Source: Paenibacillus ferrarius
GTDB lineage: Bacteria; Bacillota; Bacilli; Paenibacillales; NBRC-103111
NCBI RefSeq assembly: GCF_002027705.1
Contig: NZ_MBTG01000048.1
Coordinates: forward strand, 1 to 38,403
DNA length: 38,403 nucleotides
Direction: 5' to 3'
Both the position numbers and the translations under genes were made by a program. Every line of letters starts with the position of its first letter. The stretch's first letter is position 1. Below the pieces are notes generated by a model. That model was not told the origin of the DNA and did no database searches. It worked only from the letters and a program-made list of their open reading frames with translations. This document shows positions 15,533 through 24,653 of the stretch, piece after piece.

Positions 15533-16123
15533 CTATCCCAGCAGTTCTTTGGCTCCGTTCATCACTAAGGGCAAAGACTGTTTAACGAATGATTCCGCAC
15601 TTATTAGACACCCCTCATTGTTCCAAACGTAAGCCGCCCCATACATCCCCCAACTTAACATGATAGAAGCTGTATTTATTAAGAATTGCGCGTTTGGAGT
15701 CGATAGCATCTTGTCTTTGTCTATAAAGGAAAGAAGTATCGTTTGAATTTTTTCCTTTATTTGAATTTCGAATACAGGTACAAGCGATGTATTTCTTCTT
15801 TTGCACATAGTGCTTAGACCCTTGTGAAATTCGCATACTCCCAGAAAAATGCTCTGAATTGTTTCTTCATTCAATACTTCGTGACCGCTTATTCTACGAT
15901 TTATGATTGTCATAAACGCTTCCATTAGTCTGGCCTCAAGAATTTCGAATTTATCTACAAAGTGCGCATAAAAAGTCGCTCTGTTAACAGTAGCCCGCTC
16001 TGTAATATCCCTAACGGTTATCGATTCAAAGTCTTTTTCTTGAATTAATGAAGCAAAAGCGTCTTGAAGGAGTCGCCGTGTACGTATCACACGAGGATCT
16101 ACTTCATTCTTTTTAATTGTCAT
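15533..16123 (-). CDS. TetR/AcrR family transcriptional regulator
   Basis: A protein of 196 residues from the ATG at 16123, which has GGGGAG 9 bases upstream; an earlier in-frame start at 16255 has none. RTRRLLQDAFASLIQEKDFE and ITVRDITERATVNRATFYAHFVDKFEIL form the helix-turn-helix domain. The C-terminal half resembles the TetR_C domain of Bacillus regulators of oxidoreductase/exporter genes. The upstream DNA has several GTTGT/ACAAC dyads, suggesting autoregulation and control of the divergent nitroreductase remnant and possibly the exporter at 16817. Confidence 0.9.
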   Translation of the reverse strand: MTIKKNEVDPRVIRTRRLLQDAFASLIQEKDFESITVRDITERATVNRATFYAHFVDKFEILEARLMEAFMTIINRRISGHEVLNEETIQSIFLGVCEFHKGLSTMCKRRNTSLVPVFEIQIKEKIQTILLSFIDKDKMLSTPNAQFLINTASIMLSWGMYGAAYVWNNEGCLISAESFVKQSLPLVMNGAKELLG

Positions 16124-16164
16124 GGTTAAAATCTCCCCTAATAAAACGACATTATAGAAATGGT

Positions 16165-16256
16165 GTTGTCTATACAACGGTTTATGGTTATTGATGATTG
16201 CGTACCATTCGGTTGTTATTATAACATATAAATACAACAAGTGTTGTTCAAACAAC
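16165..16256. promoter_or_regulatory. GTTGT/ACAAC operator dyads in the divergent TetR-nitroreductase spacer
   Basis: GTTGTCTATACAAC (16165-16178) and GTTGTTCAAACAAC (16243-16256) are perfect inverted repeats, with further ACAACA and GTTGT half sites between and after them. They lie in the spacer between the TetR gene and the divergent nitroreductase remnant, as expected for a TetR operator region. Confidence 0.6.
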
Positions 16257-16314
16257 TAATGTTGTATTGAAACAAAATGCTGAATGCCGCTTTTCCAAAA
16301 GGAGGAGAGAATCA

Positions 16315-16627
16315 TGTCGGTTTCACAACCGTCACTAACGATGGAGCACCAACTTTTTTTGATGTTATTCGAGAACGCCGCCCGAGGCCATCCGCCAAAA
16401 AGTTTATACCGACGGCGTGCTAGTATCGATGCAACTCATGCTTGTCGCCCGCGCTAAAGGCTACGACAGGCTACGACAAACAAAAGTCCATGGAAGCTTT
16501 CCGCACATCAGAACGCTACGTTCCGATTATTTTGATCGCCATCGGCAAGGCGGCGAAGCCCGATCATCCGACGGTAAGGCTGGCAGTCGATGATGTAGCT
16601 TTCTTTAACGAAATGCCTAAGGAATAA
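16315..16627 (+). pseudogene. Nitroreductase pseudogene (deletion plus 10 bp duplication)
   Basis: AAAGGAGGAGA lies just before an ATG at 16315, but the frame soon fails. The remains read TDGVLVSMQLMLVARAKGYD and then, in another frame, SMEAFRTSERYVPIILIAIGKAAKPDHPTVRL...VAFF, the C-terminal third of FMN nitroreductases of the YfhC/YdgI type. The change of frame is caused by a tandem duplication of GGCTACGACA (16459-16468 and 16469-16478). The N-terminal FMN-binding two thirds are deleted. It was probably the enzyme partner of the divergent TetR gene. Confidence 0.8.
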
Positions 16628-16816
16628 CAAAATGTAAAAGATTGTGGCACCCACATAAACAACGGCGAGCTAAGGTCTTTTACGTGAATTGGCTGAAGCA
16701 GCAGAAGAGCCAGTCAACAAGCTGGGGGCTTCATTGATTGCACAAAGTTCGATTTATATTTATATTTCGATATTTTTAAAAACATAGTTATTTAAAACAC
16801 ATCAGGAGAGTGAATT

Positions 16817-17989
16817 ATGAAGAGCACATGGAAAGTTTACGTTCTGGCCTTGATCAGCTTTTTAGTTGGAACATCCAATTACATCATTTCCGGGATATTG
16901 GACCGGATCGCAGAGACGTTGGGAACAAGCGTTGCGGCAGCAGGCCAGCTCATTACGGTTTATTCCCTGGCCTATGCGGTCGGTACGCCTATTTTGATGG
17001 CGCTGACAGCCAAAATGGACCGGCGTAAGCTCCTCCTTTATTCGCTGGGCCTCTTTATTGCCGCGAATCTGCTGACATTTATATTGCCCGGCTTCGGTCT
17101 CTTCATTGCCGCGAGAATCATTACGGCGTTAGGCGCCGGGGTGGTCACCGTTAACGCGCTCAGCATCGCCGCCAAAATTGCTCCGCCAGGCAAGCAGGCC
17201 AGCGCCATCGCCAACGTCACCATGGGCATTACCGCATCGCTCATCATCGGCGTCCCGCTCGGCAGAATGGTAGCCTCGGCTTTTGGCTGGAAAGCGGTAT
17301 TTCTGGCCATCGCAATTGTCGGGGTCATCGCCATGCTTGTCATTGCTGCGGTTCTTCCACGTATGCAGGGCGACAAGCCTGTCCCTTTGATCAAACAATT
17401 TGCTTTGTTAAAAAAACCTCAGGTTTTGGTTGCTTTAGCAATTACTTTTTTCTGGTTGGGAGGATATTCCCTCGCCTATACCTACATATCCCCTTTTCTG
17501 CTAGAGGTGACTCATTTAAATGAATCATTGCTTAGCGCAGCTCTGTTCGTGTTCGGCATTGCCAGTTTGATTGGCTCGAAAGTCGGCGGCTACAGCGCGG
17601 ATAAACGGGGCATCAAATACACGCTCGTTTCAGGGATGGTGCTTCACGTCATTTCGTTGATTTTGCTATCCTTAGTCGGACATTCGGTCATTGCCGTATT
17701 CGCCATTTTGATCCTCTGGTCTTTTGCCGCCTGGTCATCCGCTCCGGCGCAGCAATTTAACCTGGTTTCGCTTGTTCCTGAATCCTCAGGCGTCATGCTG
17801 AGCTTGAACAGTTCCATGATGCAGCTTTCCATGGCTGTCGGCGCAGGAATCGGCGGTCTGATCGTTAACCGTGTTTCTTTGGCATCCATTACCTGGTTCG
17901 GGGCACTCGGCGTACTCATCGCCATCATTGCCGTGTTTGTATTGTCCAGCATGGCATCACGGCATTCGGCGGTGCAGTCAGCGGATTAA
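16817..17989 (+). CDS. MFS transporter, DHA1 family (12 TM)
   Basis: A protein of 390 residues with about 12 hydrophobic segments. The loop between helices 2 and 3, MALTAKMDRRKLLLYSLGLF, is a motif A variant, and GAGVVTVNALSIAAKIAPPGKQASAIANVTMGITASLIIGVPLG is characteristic of the AraJ/YdhP-type exporters of Bacillales. The predicted role is proton-driven efflux of small organic molecules. AGGAG lies 8 bases before the ATG. It follows the nitroreductase pseudogene by 189 bp and may belong to the same TetR-controlled set. The C-terminal tail is short and polar. Confidence 0.9.
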   Translation: MKSTWKVYVLALISFLVGTSNYIISGILDRIAETLGTSVAAAGQLITVYSLAYAVGTPILMALTAKMDRRKLLLYSLGLFIAANLLTFILPGFGLFIAARIITALGAGVVTVNALSIAAKIAPPGKQASAIANVTMGITASLIIGVPLGRMVASAFGWKAVFLAIAIVGVIAMLVIAAVLPRMQGDKPVPLIKQFALLKKPQVLVALAITFFWLGGYSLAYTYISPFLLEVTHLNESLLSAALFVFGIASLIGSKVGGYSADKRGIKYTLVSGMVLHVISLILLSLVGHSVIAVFAILILWSFAAWSSAPAQQFNLVSLVPESSGVMLSLNSSMMQLSMAVGAGIGGLIVNRVSLASITWFGALGVLIAIIAVFVLSSMASRHSAVQSAD

Positions 17990-18545
17990 GGGTATGCTAA
18001 ACATGGAATATTTGATAAAGGACTCTGCTCACTAAGTTGATCTTTCGGATCTTATCCATTCTTAAACAAAATAACAGACCGCAAATGAACTGCACCCCAA
18101 TTGTTGGACGCAACAATGCGATGTGGTTTTTTGTTGTTTAGGAAAATGGGCCGAGGAAAAAAACATGTAATCCTGTTCGGAATACCCCAAGAAAACCCGG
18201 GTCTATTCGACACATGGTTCGTGGTTTAATAAATACTTACCATGTTAGCCAACCGCTTGTTCTTTTGTAGCTGACAATCATGTCGAATTTCTCTGAACGA
18301 ACCAACTGAGCCAACTTGTTTCTGTAAAGCTTTAAACTTGCATTGCCCTTTAATGAGCTTAGAACTGATCATTTGATCGATTCTGAGCTCTTTCTCATTT
18401 ATTAAGTGCAAATTAAACATTTTAAAATTCAGATGTATATATTTAAATATAATAATAGAAAGACTTAATTTCCGAATATACTTGGGTAGAAGAAACGTAC
18501 AAATACTATTCTTTATGCACGTCAAAACGGAGTGAATTTATAGAC
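17990..18545. other. Gene-free stretch, possible IS3-family end
   Basis: No gene is supported. At about 18088-18140 the sequence TGCACCCCAATTGTTGGACG, followed by a GTGG and T-rich stretch, resembles the terminal repeat of IS3-family elements in this group, but no transposase remains. The rest is AT-rich without clear structure. Confidence 0.3.
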
Positions 18546-18583
18546 AAATCCCCCACTGGCCGAAAGGCTAGCGGGGGATTTTT
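18546..18583. terminator. Hairpin terminator after the GH2 gene
   Basis: AAATCCCCC and GGGGGATTT enclose an inner CTGGCC-GAAA-GGCTAG stem. T and A tracts lie on both sides. It closes the minus-strand carbohydrate operon. Confidence 0.75.
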
Positions 18584-18608
18584 GGGTCTGAATATTATGC
18601 TGAAGGAC

Positions 18609-20369
18609 TTAAGCAAGATTAATTTCTTTTATCAATTCAAGTGGTATCTTTGGCTTCCGATCCTCTGTTAGCAATCCGTTGACTTCCTGTTGAACATCGG
18701 TTATTTGGGTGTAACAATATCCACTAATATATTCTGTATCTTTAATCGCTTGTGTAATGCTCCTAAAGCGCTCGATAAAGGCTTCCTCATTCTCAACCTG
18801 ATTCCCATATCCCCAGCCTTTCCCTGTATTAAAAGCAATACCTCCAAATTCAGTGACCATAATCGGTTGGCCGCGATAGGCATATCCTTGGGCCATGACA
18901 TATCTCCCGTTATTGAATGAGAATTCGTTGTTCAGGAGTCCATCTTTGTCTGTATAACGCTTTAAAAAGGCAGAGCCTTTCTCCTCATAATCATGTAATG
19001 TCAAGATGTCAGAAACAGTGTGCTCCCAGCCGTCATTTACGATAACAGGCCGATGCGGGTCTAGTGATTTGGTCAAGTGATAGATACTTTCCGTAAATTT
19101 TTGTTGTCTTAAGTTGGTGTAAATTTGTGCGATTCCCCATGATTCATTAAAAGGTACCCATGTCACGATACTAGGGTGATTGTACTGCTGGCGGACGATC
19201 TCCACCCATTCCGATGTGAACGTATCAATCGCCTCATCGTTAAACTCAAAAGTTGCCGCCATTTCGGACCAGACCAACACACCTTTCACATCACACCAAT
19301 ATAGGAACCGGGCATCTTCAATCTTCATATGCTTCCTTACCCCGTTGTAACCCATAGCCAAGATTGCATCAATGTCCTCAATCAACGCCTCCTCCGATGG
19401 CGGAGTCAAGTGACTGTCTGGCCAGTAACCCTGATCAAGAATAAGACGTTGATATATCGGATTATTGTTAAGAAGTACTTTCCCTTTTTCAATGGAAATT
19501 TTTCTCATACCGAAGTAAGAGTATACATGATCAATAATGATGTCATCTTCATAAAGGATAAACTCCACATCATATAAGTTTGGGTCTTGCGGTGACCATG
19601 CCAATACCTTCCAAGGACCATTCGCTTCATGTAATAAATTCATATCCAGTTGGAGCCACGGGCGATCGATGACTAGACTCGTCTGCTTAAGGACTATATC
19701 CTTCAAGCTAATCCTAGTTTCCAGACGGAGTTGTTTCGATTCGGCAGCCATGTGCGCCTGGTATTCAAACCGAACTGAATAATTATCGAGATCAGGCGTC
19801 ATCTTAACAGATTTTACATACGAGGTCGCTACATACTCAATCCACACACTTTGCCAAATTCCTGTTGTCTGCACATAAAAGCACTCAAAATTATCATCAA
19901 CCCAACGCTGCTTGCCTCTTGGCTGTGTGCAGCTTTGTGAGTCTTCCGCTTTCAACACGAGGGTATTGGATTCGCCAAATAGAAGATACGGTGTAATGTC
20001 AAAAGAAAAAGCAGTGTATCCCCCTTGATGTTGTCCAACCATGGTTCCGTTAACCCATAGCTTTGCTATATAGTCTACGGCTTGAAAATGAAGGATAACA
20101 CGGTTCCCTTCTTGCTCCTTCGGCAAATCCAAAGCACGCTCATACCATACATTCGGGTGAAACTTCTCTTCTCCAATCCCGCTCGCCTTCGTTTCATAAG
20201 TGAAAGGAACGGTTATTTTGCGATCTCCGTTAAGCTGTTTATACCACTTTTCTATTTCCCCTACATTATCATCGTCAAAACGGAAATCCCATTCCCCGTT
20301 CAAATTGAGCCAAGAATCGCGAACGAATTGCGGTCTTGGATAATCTTTGATATACATCTTAGTTGTCAT
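18609..20369 (-). CDS. Glycoside hydrolase family 2 enzyme (cytoplasmic)
   Basis: A protein of 586 residues, short for GH2, with no signal peptide. Residues 10-180 form the sugar-binding jelly roll (PRPQFVRDSWLNLNGEWDFR ... NVWYERALDL ... FQAVDYIAKLWVNG), 180-290 the immunoglobulin-like domain and 300-586 the TIM barrel. WVPFNESWGI places the acid/base at Glu409 and PIMVTEFGGI the nucleophile at Glu507. GH2 members of this size are beta-galactosidases, beta-glucuronidases or alpha-arabinosidase-like enzymes; the specificity cannot be fixed. It is the last gene of the operon, 42 bp after GH43, and should finish hydrolysis of the imported oligosaccharide. Confidence 0.9.
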   Translation of the reverse strand: MTTKMYIKDYPRPQFVRDSWLNLNGEWDFRFDDDNVGEIEKWYKQLNGDRKITVPFTYETKASGIGEEKFHPNVWYERALDLPKEQEGNRVILHFQAVDYIAKLWVNGTMVGQHQGGYTAFSFDITPYLLFGESNTLVLKAEDSQSCTQPRGKQRWVDDNFECFYVQTTGIWQSVWIEYVATSYVKSVKMTPDLDNYSVRFEYQAHMAAESKQLRLETRISLKDIVLKQTSLVIDRPWLQLDMNLLHEANGPWKVLAWSPQDPNLYDVEFILYEDDIIIDHVYSYFGMRKISIEKGKVLLNNNPIYQRLILDQGYWPDSHLTPPSEEALIEDIDAILAMGYNGVRKHMKIEDARFLYWCDVKGVLVWSEMAATFEFNDEAIDTFTSEWVEIVRQQYNHPSIVTWVPFNESWGIAQIYTNLRQQKFTESIYHLTKSLDPHRPVIVNDGWEHTVSDILTLHDYEEKGSAFLKRYTDKDGLLNNEFSFNNGRYVMAQGYAYRGQPIMVTEFGGIAFNTGKGWGYGNQVENEEAFIERFRSITQAIKDTEYISGYCYTQITDVQQEVNGLLTEDRKPKIPLELIKEINLA

Positions 20370-20411
20370 AACTACACTCCTCTATCTTCTCTGTATTTAT
20401 AACTACGCATT

Positions 20412-22814
20412 TCACTTGGAAACAGAAACTTTATGAAAAATAATATCGGAATGGTTGGAAAGTAGACCGATTTTCCCATGTGTATAAGCTCTCGGATCCT
20501 GATAATCGAGAACAGGATCCGTTGATCCGTTCCAATATATACGTATTCGATTTCCGGTAACCTGAACGTTCATTCGATAGGTCGTATCTTTTTGAATCGT
20601 TAGAGGCACGGTTTTCAAAATCTCCTGTTTTCCGTAATTCACTTTTTTAAGCGTTAGTCCGTCTTGGTTCACAGACGCATAATAACCTGTGAAGGCATCC
20701 TGCACTTGATGCGGATAGTAAGATTCATGAACAGATCTGATCAGCAAGCCTGCATCACTTGTCGGTATCGTGGGGAAATGGAACTCCGCATCCATCCGGT
20801 AATCCGTCCAATCTTCACTTCCCGCGAATGTTTTTATATATTCATGAGAGCGAGTTTCGTAACCGCCATCTACAGGAATCCACATGCCCACCATACCTTT
20901 AGGCACATTGTCTATTGGAGAGAACGCTTCATCACCCGGATAGAACGTCATCGTCTTGAACGAAAGTGAACCTTGGACAACTTTGATTTTCAGGTTTGCG
21001 TAACCTTCTTTCAATGTCATATTCCCGATGCGGGTTTGTTCCCAAGTTTGATCAGCTTTGTTCCGCTTTGCTACAATAAACCGCTGCTTTTCTGCTCCAG
21101 CAGCTATTTCAATCGTTGTCTCCGCATCCGATGGCAGCATATCCAGATCTATGCCATAGGTTCCTGCCTGCTTCACCTGTATAGGGTACTGCAGCCAATC
21201 TCCGGCCTTCGGCAAAACAACTGCCATACTGCCATCATCCGCTGCAATTCCTCGATGTTCATTGGCTAAGGAATCTGAATAGCCACGGTTCTTATCTTTC
21301 AAATAATGTACCGCTTCGATACTCCCTGGGACAGGCTTGACGGTTTCATAATCACTGCTTCCACCCGCATCATTGCTATAAGCCGTGAACAACATCGCAG
21401 GAGCGAACTTCGACGCAGAAGCATATATGTAACCAATTTCTCCTCCGGCAATCTGCCTATCCACCTCTAATCTATACATATTGTCCCAATAAACCTTAAT
21501 TTTGCCATTTGCACTTGTTACTCGAATCGTATGCAGTTTTGTTAGGTCCGTTTCCTTTGGGATTTGAGCTTTACCCACAAGGAGCATCTTCCCCTCATTA
21601 ACCCGCTGTACGATTAGCTCATGACTTTGCGAATCCACGTCCGTAAACATAAAATTTCGCTCGTTCTCGTATGCAAATACAACGCCTATATGGGAAGAGC
21701 TTTCGTCAGTCGACAATGCGTGGAAATTATACTCAGCTGTAAATGCCTGTTCCGTTTTAAAGTCGCTCATTACAATCGTTTTATCATGCAATTGCTCTTG
21801 TTTCCAACCAACCGTACTTCCGGGAACCACTTCTTTGGCCGAAAAGTCAGGCATTTTGGCAACAGGACGGGCCATCGCGAAGGTAGGACCGAGTAGAGAC
21901 ATACGATCCCCATTAAACTGCAAACGGTCGATATTAAGCTTGCGTACCGGCGGGCCTGACGTCGATGCGCCTTCCAGATTGTGATACACCAAATAATAGG
22001 AATCCAGATCCGGCCCTAGAACAGTAGAACTGTGACCTAGTCCATTAAATTTATCGTCCGTGCTGATTACGAATGGATTGTTTTCCAGCGTCCGATAAGG
22101 ACCTAAGGGTCCTTGATCAGAAATCGAATATTGAATTCGATAACCTGTGCTGAAGACATGATTACCGGTATAGGTAATTAGGTATTTTCCTTCTCTTTTC
22201 CAGATCGATGAGCCCTCTGTCCAGTGCTGCAAATAGGCTTCCGGGATCAGTTTATCGGGGCCAAACGTATAAGGATCAGACATTTCGTTAGCCAAAATGC
22301 CTCGACCAGAAGCATGTGTAAAGTACCATTTCCCATCGTCATCAATAAATACAGAGCCATCGATCGTCATCCCCAGATTATCCGTTTGGACCGTAAAAGG
22401 GCCTGTGGGACTCTGGCTGCGGAGCACATAATGACCGCCGCCTCCCGGTGAGGTGTACATGTAGAAGTAACCGTTCCAGTAGACGACTTCCGGCGCATAC
22501 GCCCCTTTTGTTATTGGCTCCTTGGTAACGAGTCCTTCCGGTATCCAATTCACTAAATCCGCAGAACTCCACGCTTTTACTCCAATTTGATCATCCTGGG
22601 TACTGCAGTACAAATAGTACATACCGTTGTAACGGAAAACGAATGGATCGCCAATACCATAATCCTCCCACTCTTCAGCTAATTCGATGGGATTACTATA
22701 GGTGGGAACTTGACGCCAGCGTTCGAGCTCCATTCTCTCAGGCCCCTCTCCCTGACATGAGGTTAGAAATACACCCAAACAAATCGTCACCATTACGCAC
22801 ACAAATATCTTCAA
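20412..22814 (-). CDS. Surface lipoprotein glycoside hydrolase family 43 with accessory modules
   Basis: A protein of 800 residues. The signal peptide ends in the lipobox LTSC (Cys20). Residues 35-330 form a five-bladed GH43 propeller: GIGDPFVF (Asp56, base), TIDGSVFID (Asp152, pKa modulator) and HWTEGSSIW (Glu200, acid). Residues ~345-480 and ~665-800 look like concanavalin-type beta sandwiches (QLHDKTIVMSDFKTEQAFTA; GKIGLLSNHSDIIFHKV), and ~500-640 like a CBM6-type module (MAVVLPKAGDWLQYPI ... AGTYGIDLDM). Likely arabinan/xylan side-chain activity at the cell surface. The start is TTG, overlapping the acyltransferase stop (TTGA), with AAGGTG 8 bases upstream. Confidence 0.9.
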   Translation of the reverse strand: MKIFVCVMVTICLGVFLTSCQGEGPERMELERWRQVPTYSNPIELAEEWEDYGIGDPFVFRYNGMYYLYCSTQDDQIGVKAWSSADLVNWIPEGLVTKEPITKGAYAPEVVYWNGYFYMYTSPGGGGHYVLRSQSPTGPFTVQTDNLGMTIDGSVFIDDDGKWYFTHASGRGILANEMSDPYTFGPDKLIPEAYLQHWTEGSSIWKREGKYLITYTGNHVFSTGYRIQYSISDQGPLGPYRTLENNPFVISTDDKFNGLGHSSTVLGPDLDSYYLVYHNLEGASTSGPPVRKLNIDRLQFNGDRMSLLGPTFAMARPVAKMPDFSAKEVVPGSTVGWKQEQLHDKTIVMSDFKTEQAFTAEYNFHALSTDESSSHIGVVFAYENERNFMFTDVDSQSHELIVQRVNEGKMLLVGKAQIPKETDLTKLHTIRVTSANGKIKVYWDNMYRLEVDRQIAGGEIGYIYASASKFAPAMLFTAYSNDAGGSSDYETVKPVPGSIEAVHYLKDKNRGYSDSLANEHRGIAADDGSMAVVLPKAGDWLQYPIQVKQAGTYGIDLDMLPSDAETTIEIAAGAEKQRFIVAKRNKADQTWEQTRIGNMTLKEGYANLKIKVVQGSLSFKTMTFYPGDEAFSPIDNVPKGMVGMWIPVDGGYETRSHEYIKTFAGSEDWTDYRMDAEFHFPTIPTSDAGLLIRSVHESYYPHQVQDAFTGYYASVNQDGLTLKKVNYGKQEILKTVPLTIQKDTTYRMNVQVTGNRIRIYWNGSTDPVLDYQDPRAYTHGKIGLLSNHSDIIFHKVSVSK

Positions 22815-23842
22815 TGATTTACACCTTCCGATTTCAAAGCGACCTTCGCATTGAATTTAGTACTTATCGTGATTCGAATGAAAAAGCTAATCAATAAAAG
22901 AATACCGACATCAAACCAAAGGCATTCCATCGTGCTTAACAGAAGCTGCCCTTGATTATGTTTTAACGTAAAAATCATGATATTGCTCAGAAGTAAATAT
23001 AGCAGCACATTTTGCCCTAGAACGAGCAAGAAACCCGTATATCTCAATCTAATTACCAACATCTTTGCCGCCAAGAAGTACACATATATTAAGAATGCAG
23101 AGCTTAATATCCAAAATATGGACGGTGGAAAACGCTCCGGAAGCCCATGTTTCGCTATTACATACGTGATGAATAGGCCTAAAGAGATGAACGAACCGAT
23201 GAAAAACTTCCAGTTCCACCCTAGTTTATAACGCGCCGTATACATACCAATCAGATAGAAGAGGAAATATTGCAGTACGGGAAAAGAAGCAAACTTTCTT
23301 GTGCCAATCAATAGCCCTAACTGATTCACAGTCACTTTATCATAGGGTAGATACGTAGTAATTAGCAGCAAAACGACAACAACCCAAAATTTGAACTTTC
23401 GCTCAACTAACCAAGTTAATGGTTTAAATAATAACAATCCGACCAACATGATAAGTGAAAAAGAAATCAGAAACTCCGACCAACCAGGAATATCTTGAAG
23501 AATTAGAATAGGCTTGATTGTGCTCCAAGATAGGGGCTTTCGATCTAAGAACAAGCGATAGTATGTACCTGAAATATAAAATGCAATTAACATTTTCAAC
23601 GCAGTAGACAGCATTCTTCCGTATACAGCTTTGAGTGGCTTATTGTAATAGGCTAATTGGCCAACGTAGCCGAAACTAAATACGAAACCTGTAAACGTGA
23701 CAATATTAACAACATCGATCACTCGTTGTGCTCCTGTAAAGATCATAGGATCGCTGAAAAATTGCAAAATATGACAGTACACCATCCCAATGACCAATAA
23801 CCCCTTGAAGATGTCGATGCTGTAATCTCTTTCTTTAACCAT
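22811..23842 (-). CDS. Membrane acyltransferase-3-like protein
   Basis: A protein of 343 residues with about ten transmembrane helices. The N-terminus RDYSIDIFKGLLVIGMVYCH matches the RxxxxDxxKGlxxxxvvxxH signature of the acyltransferase-3/OpgC-like family, where the His is catalytic. Such proteins move acetyl or succinyl groups onto extracellular sugars. It lies inside the carbohydrate operon, 3 bp after the permease stop (AAGGGG ribosome site within the permease end), and its stop overlaps the GH43 start. The role is inferred: modifying a glycan, or an unrelated passenger. It is unusual in a sugar-uptake operon. Confidence 0.8.
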   Translation of the reverse strand: MVKERDYSIDIFKGLLVIGMVYCHILQFFSDPMIFTGAQRVIDVVNIVTFTGFVFSFGYVGQLAYYNKPLKAVYGRMLSTALKMLIAFYISGTYYRLFLDRKPLSWSTIKPILILQDIPGWSEFLISFSLIMLVGLLLFKPLTWLVERKFKFWVVVVLLLITTYLPYDKVTVNQLGLLIGTRKFASFPVLQYFLFYLIGMYTARYKLGWNWKFFIGSFISLGLFITYVIAKHGLPERFPPSIFWILSSAFLIYVYFLAAKMLVIRLRYTGFLLVLGQNVLLYLLLSNIMIFTLKHNQGQLLLSTMECLWFDVGILLLISFFIRITISTKFNAKVALKSEGVNH

Positions 23843-23845
23843 GGA

Positions 23846-24652
23846 TTACCCCTTTATACCCGAGAAACTCAGACCTTTTACAATTTGCCGCTCGAAGAAC
23901 AAGAACGCGACCATGACAGGAATAGATGCTACTGAGTTAATGGCCATAGGTCTTACATAATCTTCTGAGTACTGGGACATCAGGGTAGGAATCCCCATCG
24001 GCAGAGTAAACAGTTCTTCTGATGTAATCGCGATAAACGGCCATAGGAAGTTGTTCCATTGGGCAATAAACGTAAGAATGACAATGGAGGCCAAGGCAGG
24101 TTTAGCGAGCGGCATCACGATACTGGCGTAAACCCTTAACTTACTTCCCCCATCCATCTCTGCGCTTTCAATCAGCTCATTGGGAACCGCGTCAAAAAAG
24201 CTTTTCAGTACAACTACTGCAAATGGAGAGGCCACTGCTGGTAATATTAATCCTTCATAAGAATCTAACATCCCAAGTCCTTTAACAACCTGATAAAGCG
24301 GAATGAGAATCGCTTCGCCTGGAATCAAAAGACCAGCCAAGATCAAGACAAACATGAACTTTTGATAACGGAACTTGATTTTGGACAAGGCGAATGCACT
24401 CAAAGAAGAAACCAACAGCGTTAGCATTGTAACGGCAATAGCAACCACAAGAGAGTTGAACATCCACCTTACCAGAGAAGTTTCTTGAAAAATATACGCG
24501 TATGTCTCAAAGGTATAAGGCGGTTTATACCAATCCAGCACACCTGTAATCTTCATACCTTCATCTTTAATAGAAACGATCAGCATCCATGAGATGGGAA
24601 CTAGAAAAAACAGGGCAAGGAGCACCGATAATGATAAACGAAGAGCCCTCAT
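23846..24652 (-). CDS. Carbohydrate ABC transporter permease (MalG type)
   Basis: A protein of 268 residues from the ATG at 24652, chosen because AAGGAGG lies 9 bases upstream inside the end of the previous gene. Six membrane helices are expected. The EAA loop ELIESAEMDGGSKLRVYASIVMPLAKPALAS (contacts the ATPase) and the C-terminal FFERQIVKGLSFSGIKG are typical of the CUT1 family. It pairs with the permease just upstream (1 bp gap). No ATP-binding subunit is encoded in the operon, so a shared MsmX-type ATPase is presumably used. Confidence 0.95.
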   Translation of the reverse strand: MRALRLSLSVLLALFFLVPISWMLIVSIKDEGMKITGVLDWYKPPYTFETYAYIFQETSLVRWMFNSLVVAIAVTMLTLLVSSLSAFALSKIKFRYQKFMFVLILAGLLIPGEAILIPLYQVVKGLGMLDSYEGLILPAVASPFAVVVLKSFFDAVPNELIESAEMDGGSKLRVYASIVMPLAKPALASIVILTFIAQWNNFLWPFIAITSEELFTLPMGIPTLMSQYSEDYVRPMAINSVASIPVMVAFLFFERQIVKGLSFSGIKG

Positions 24653-24653
24653 C

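Noticed and set aside
18226..18525. 99-codon minus-strand open frame in the spacer
   Set aside because: AT-rich low-complexity translation, no ribosome site, no recognisable motif.
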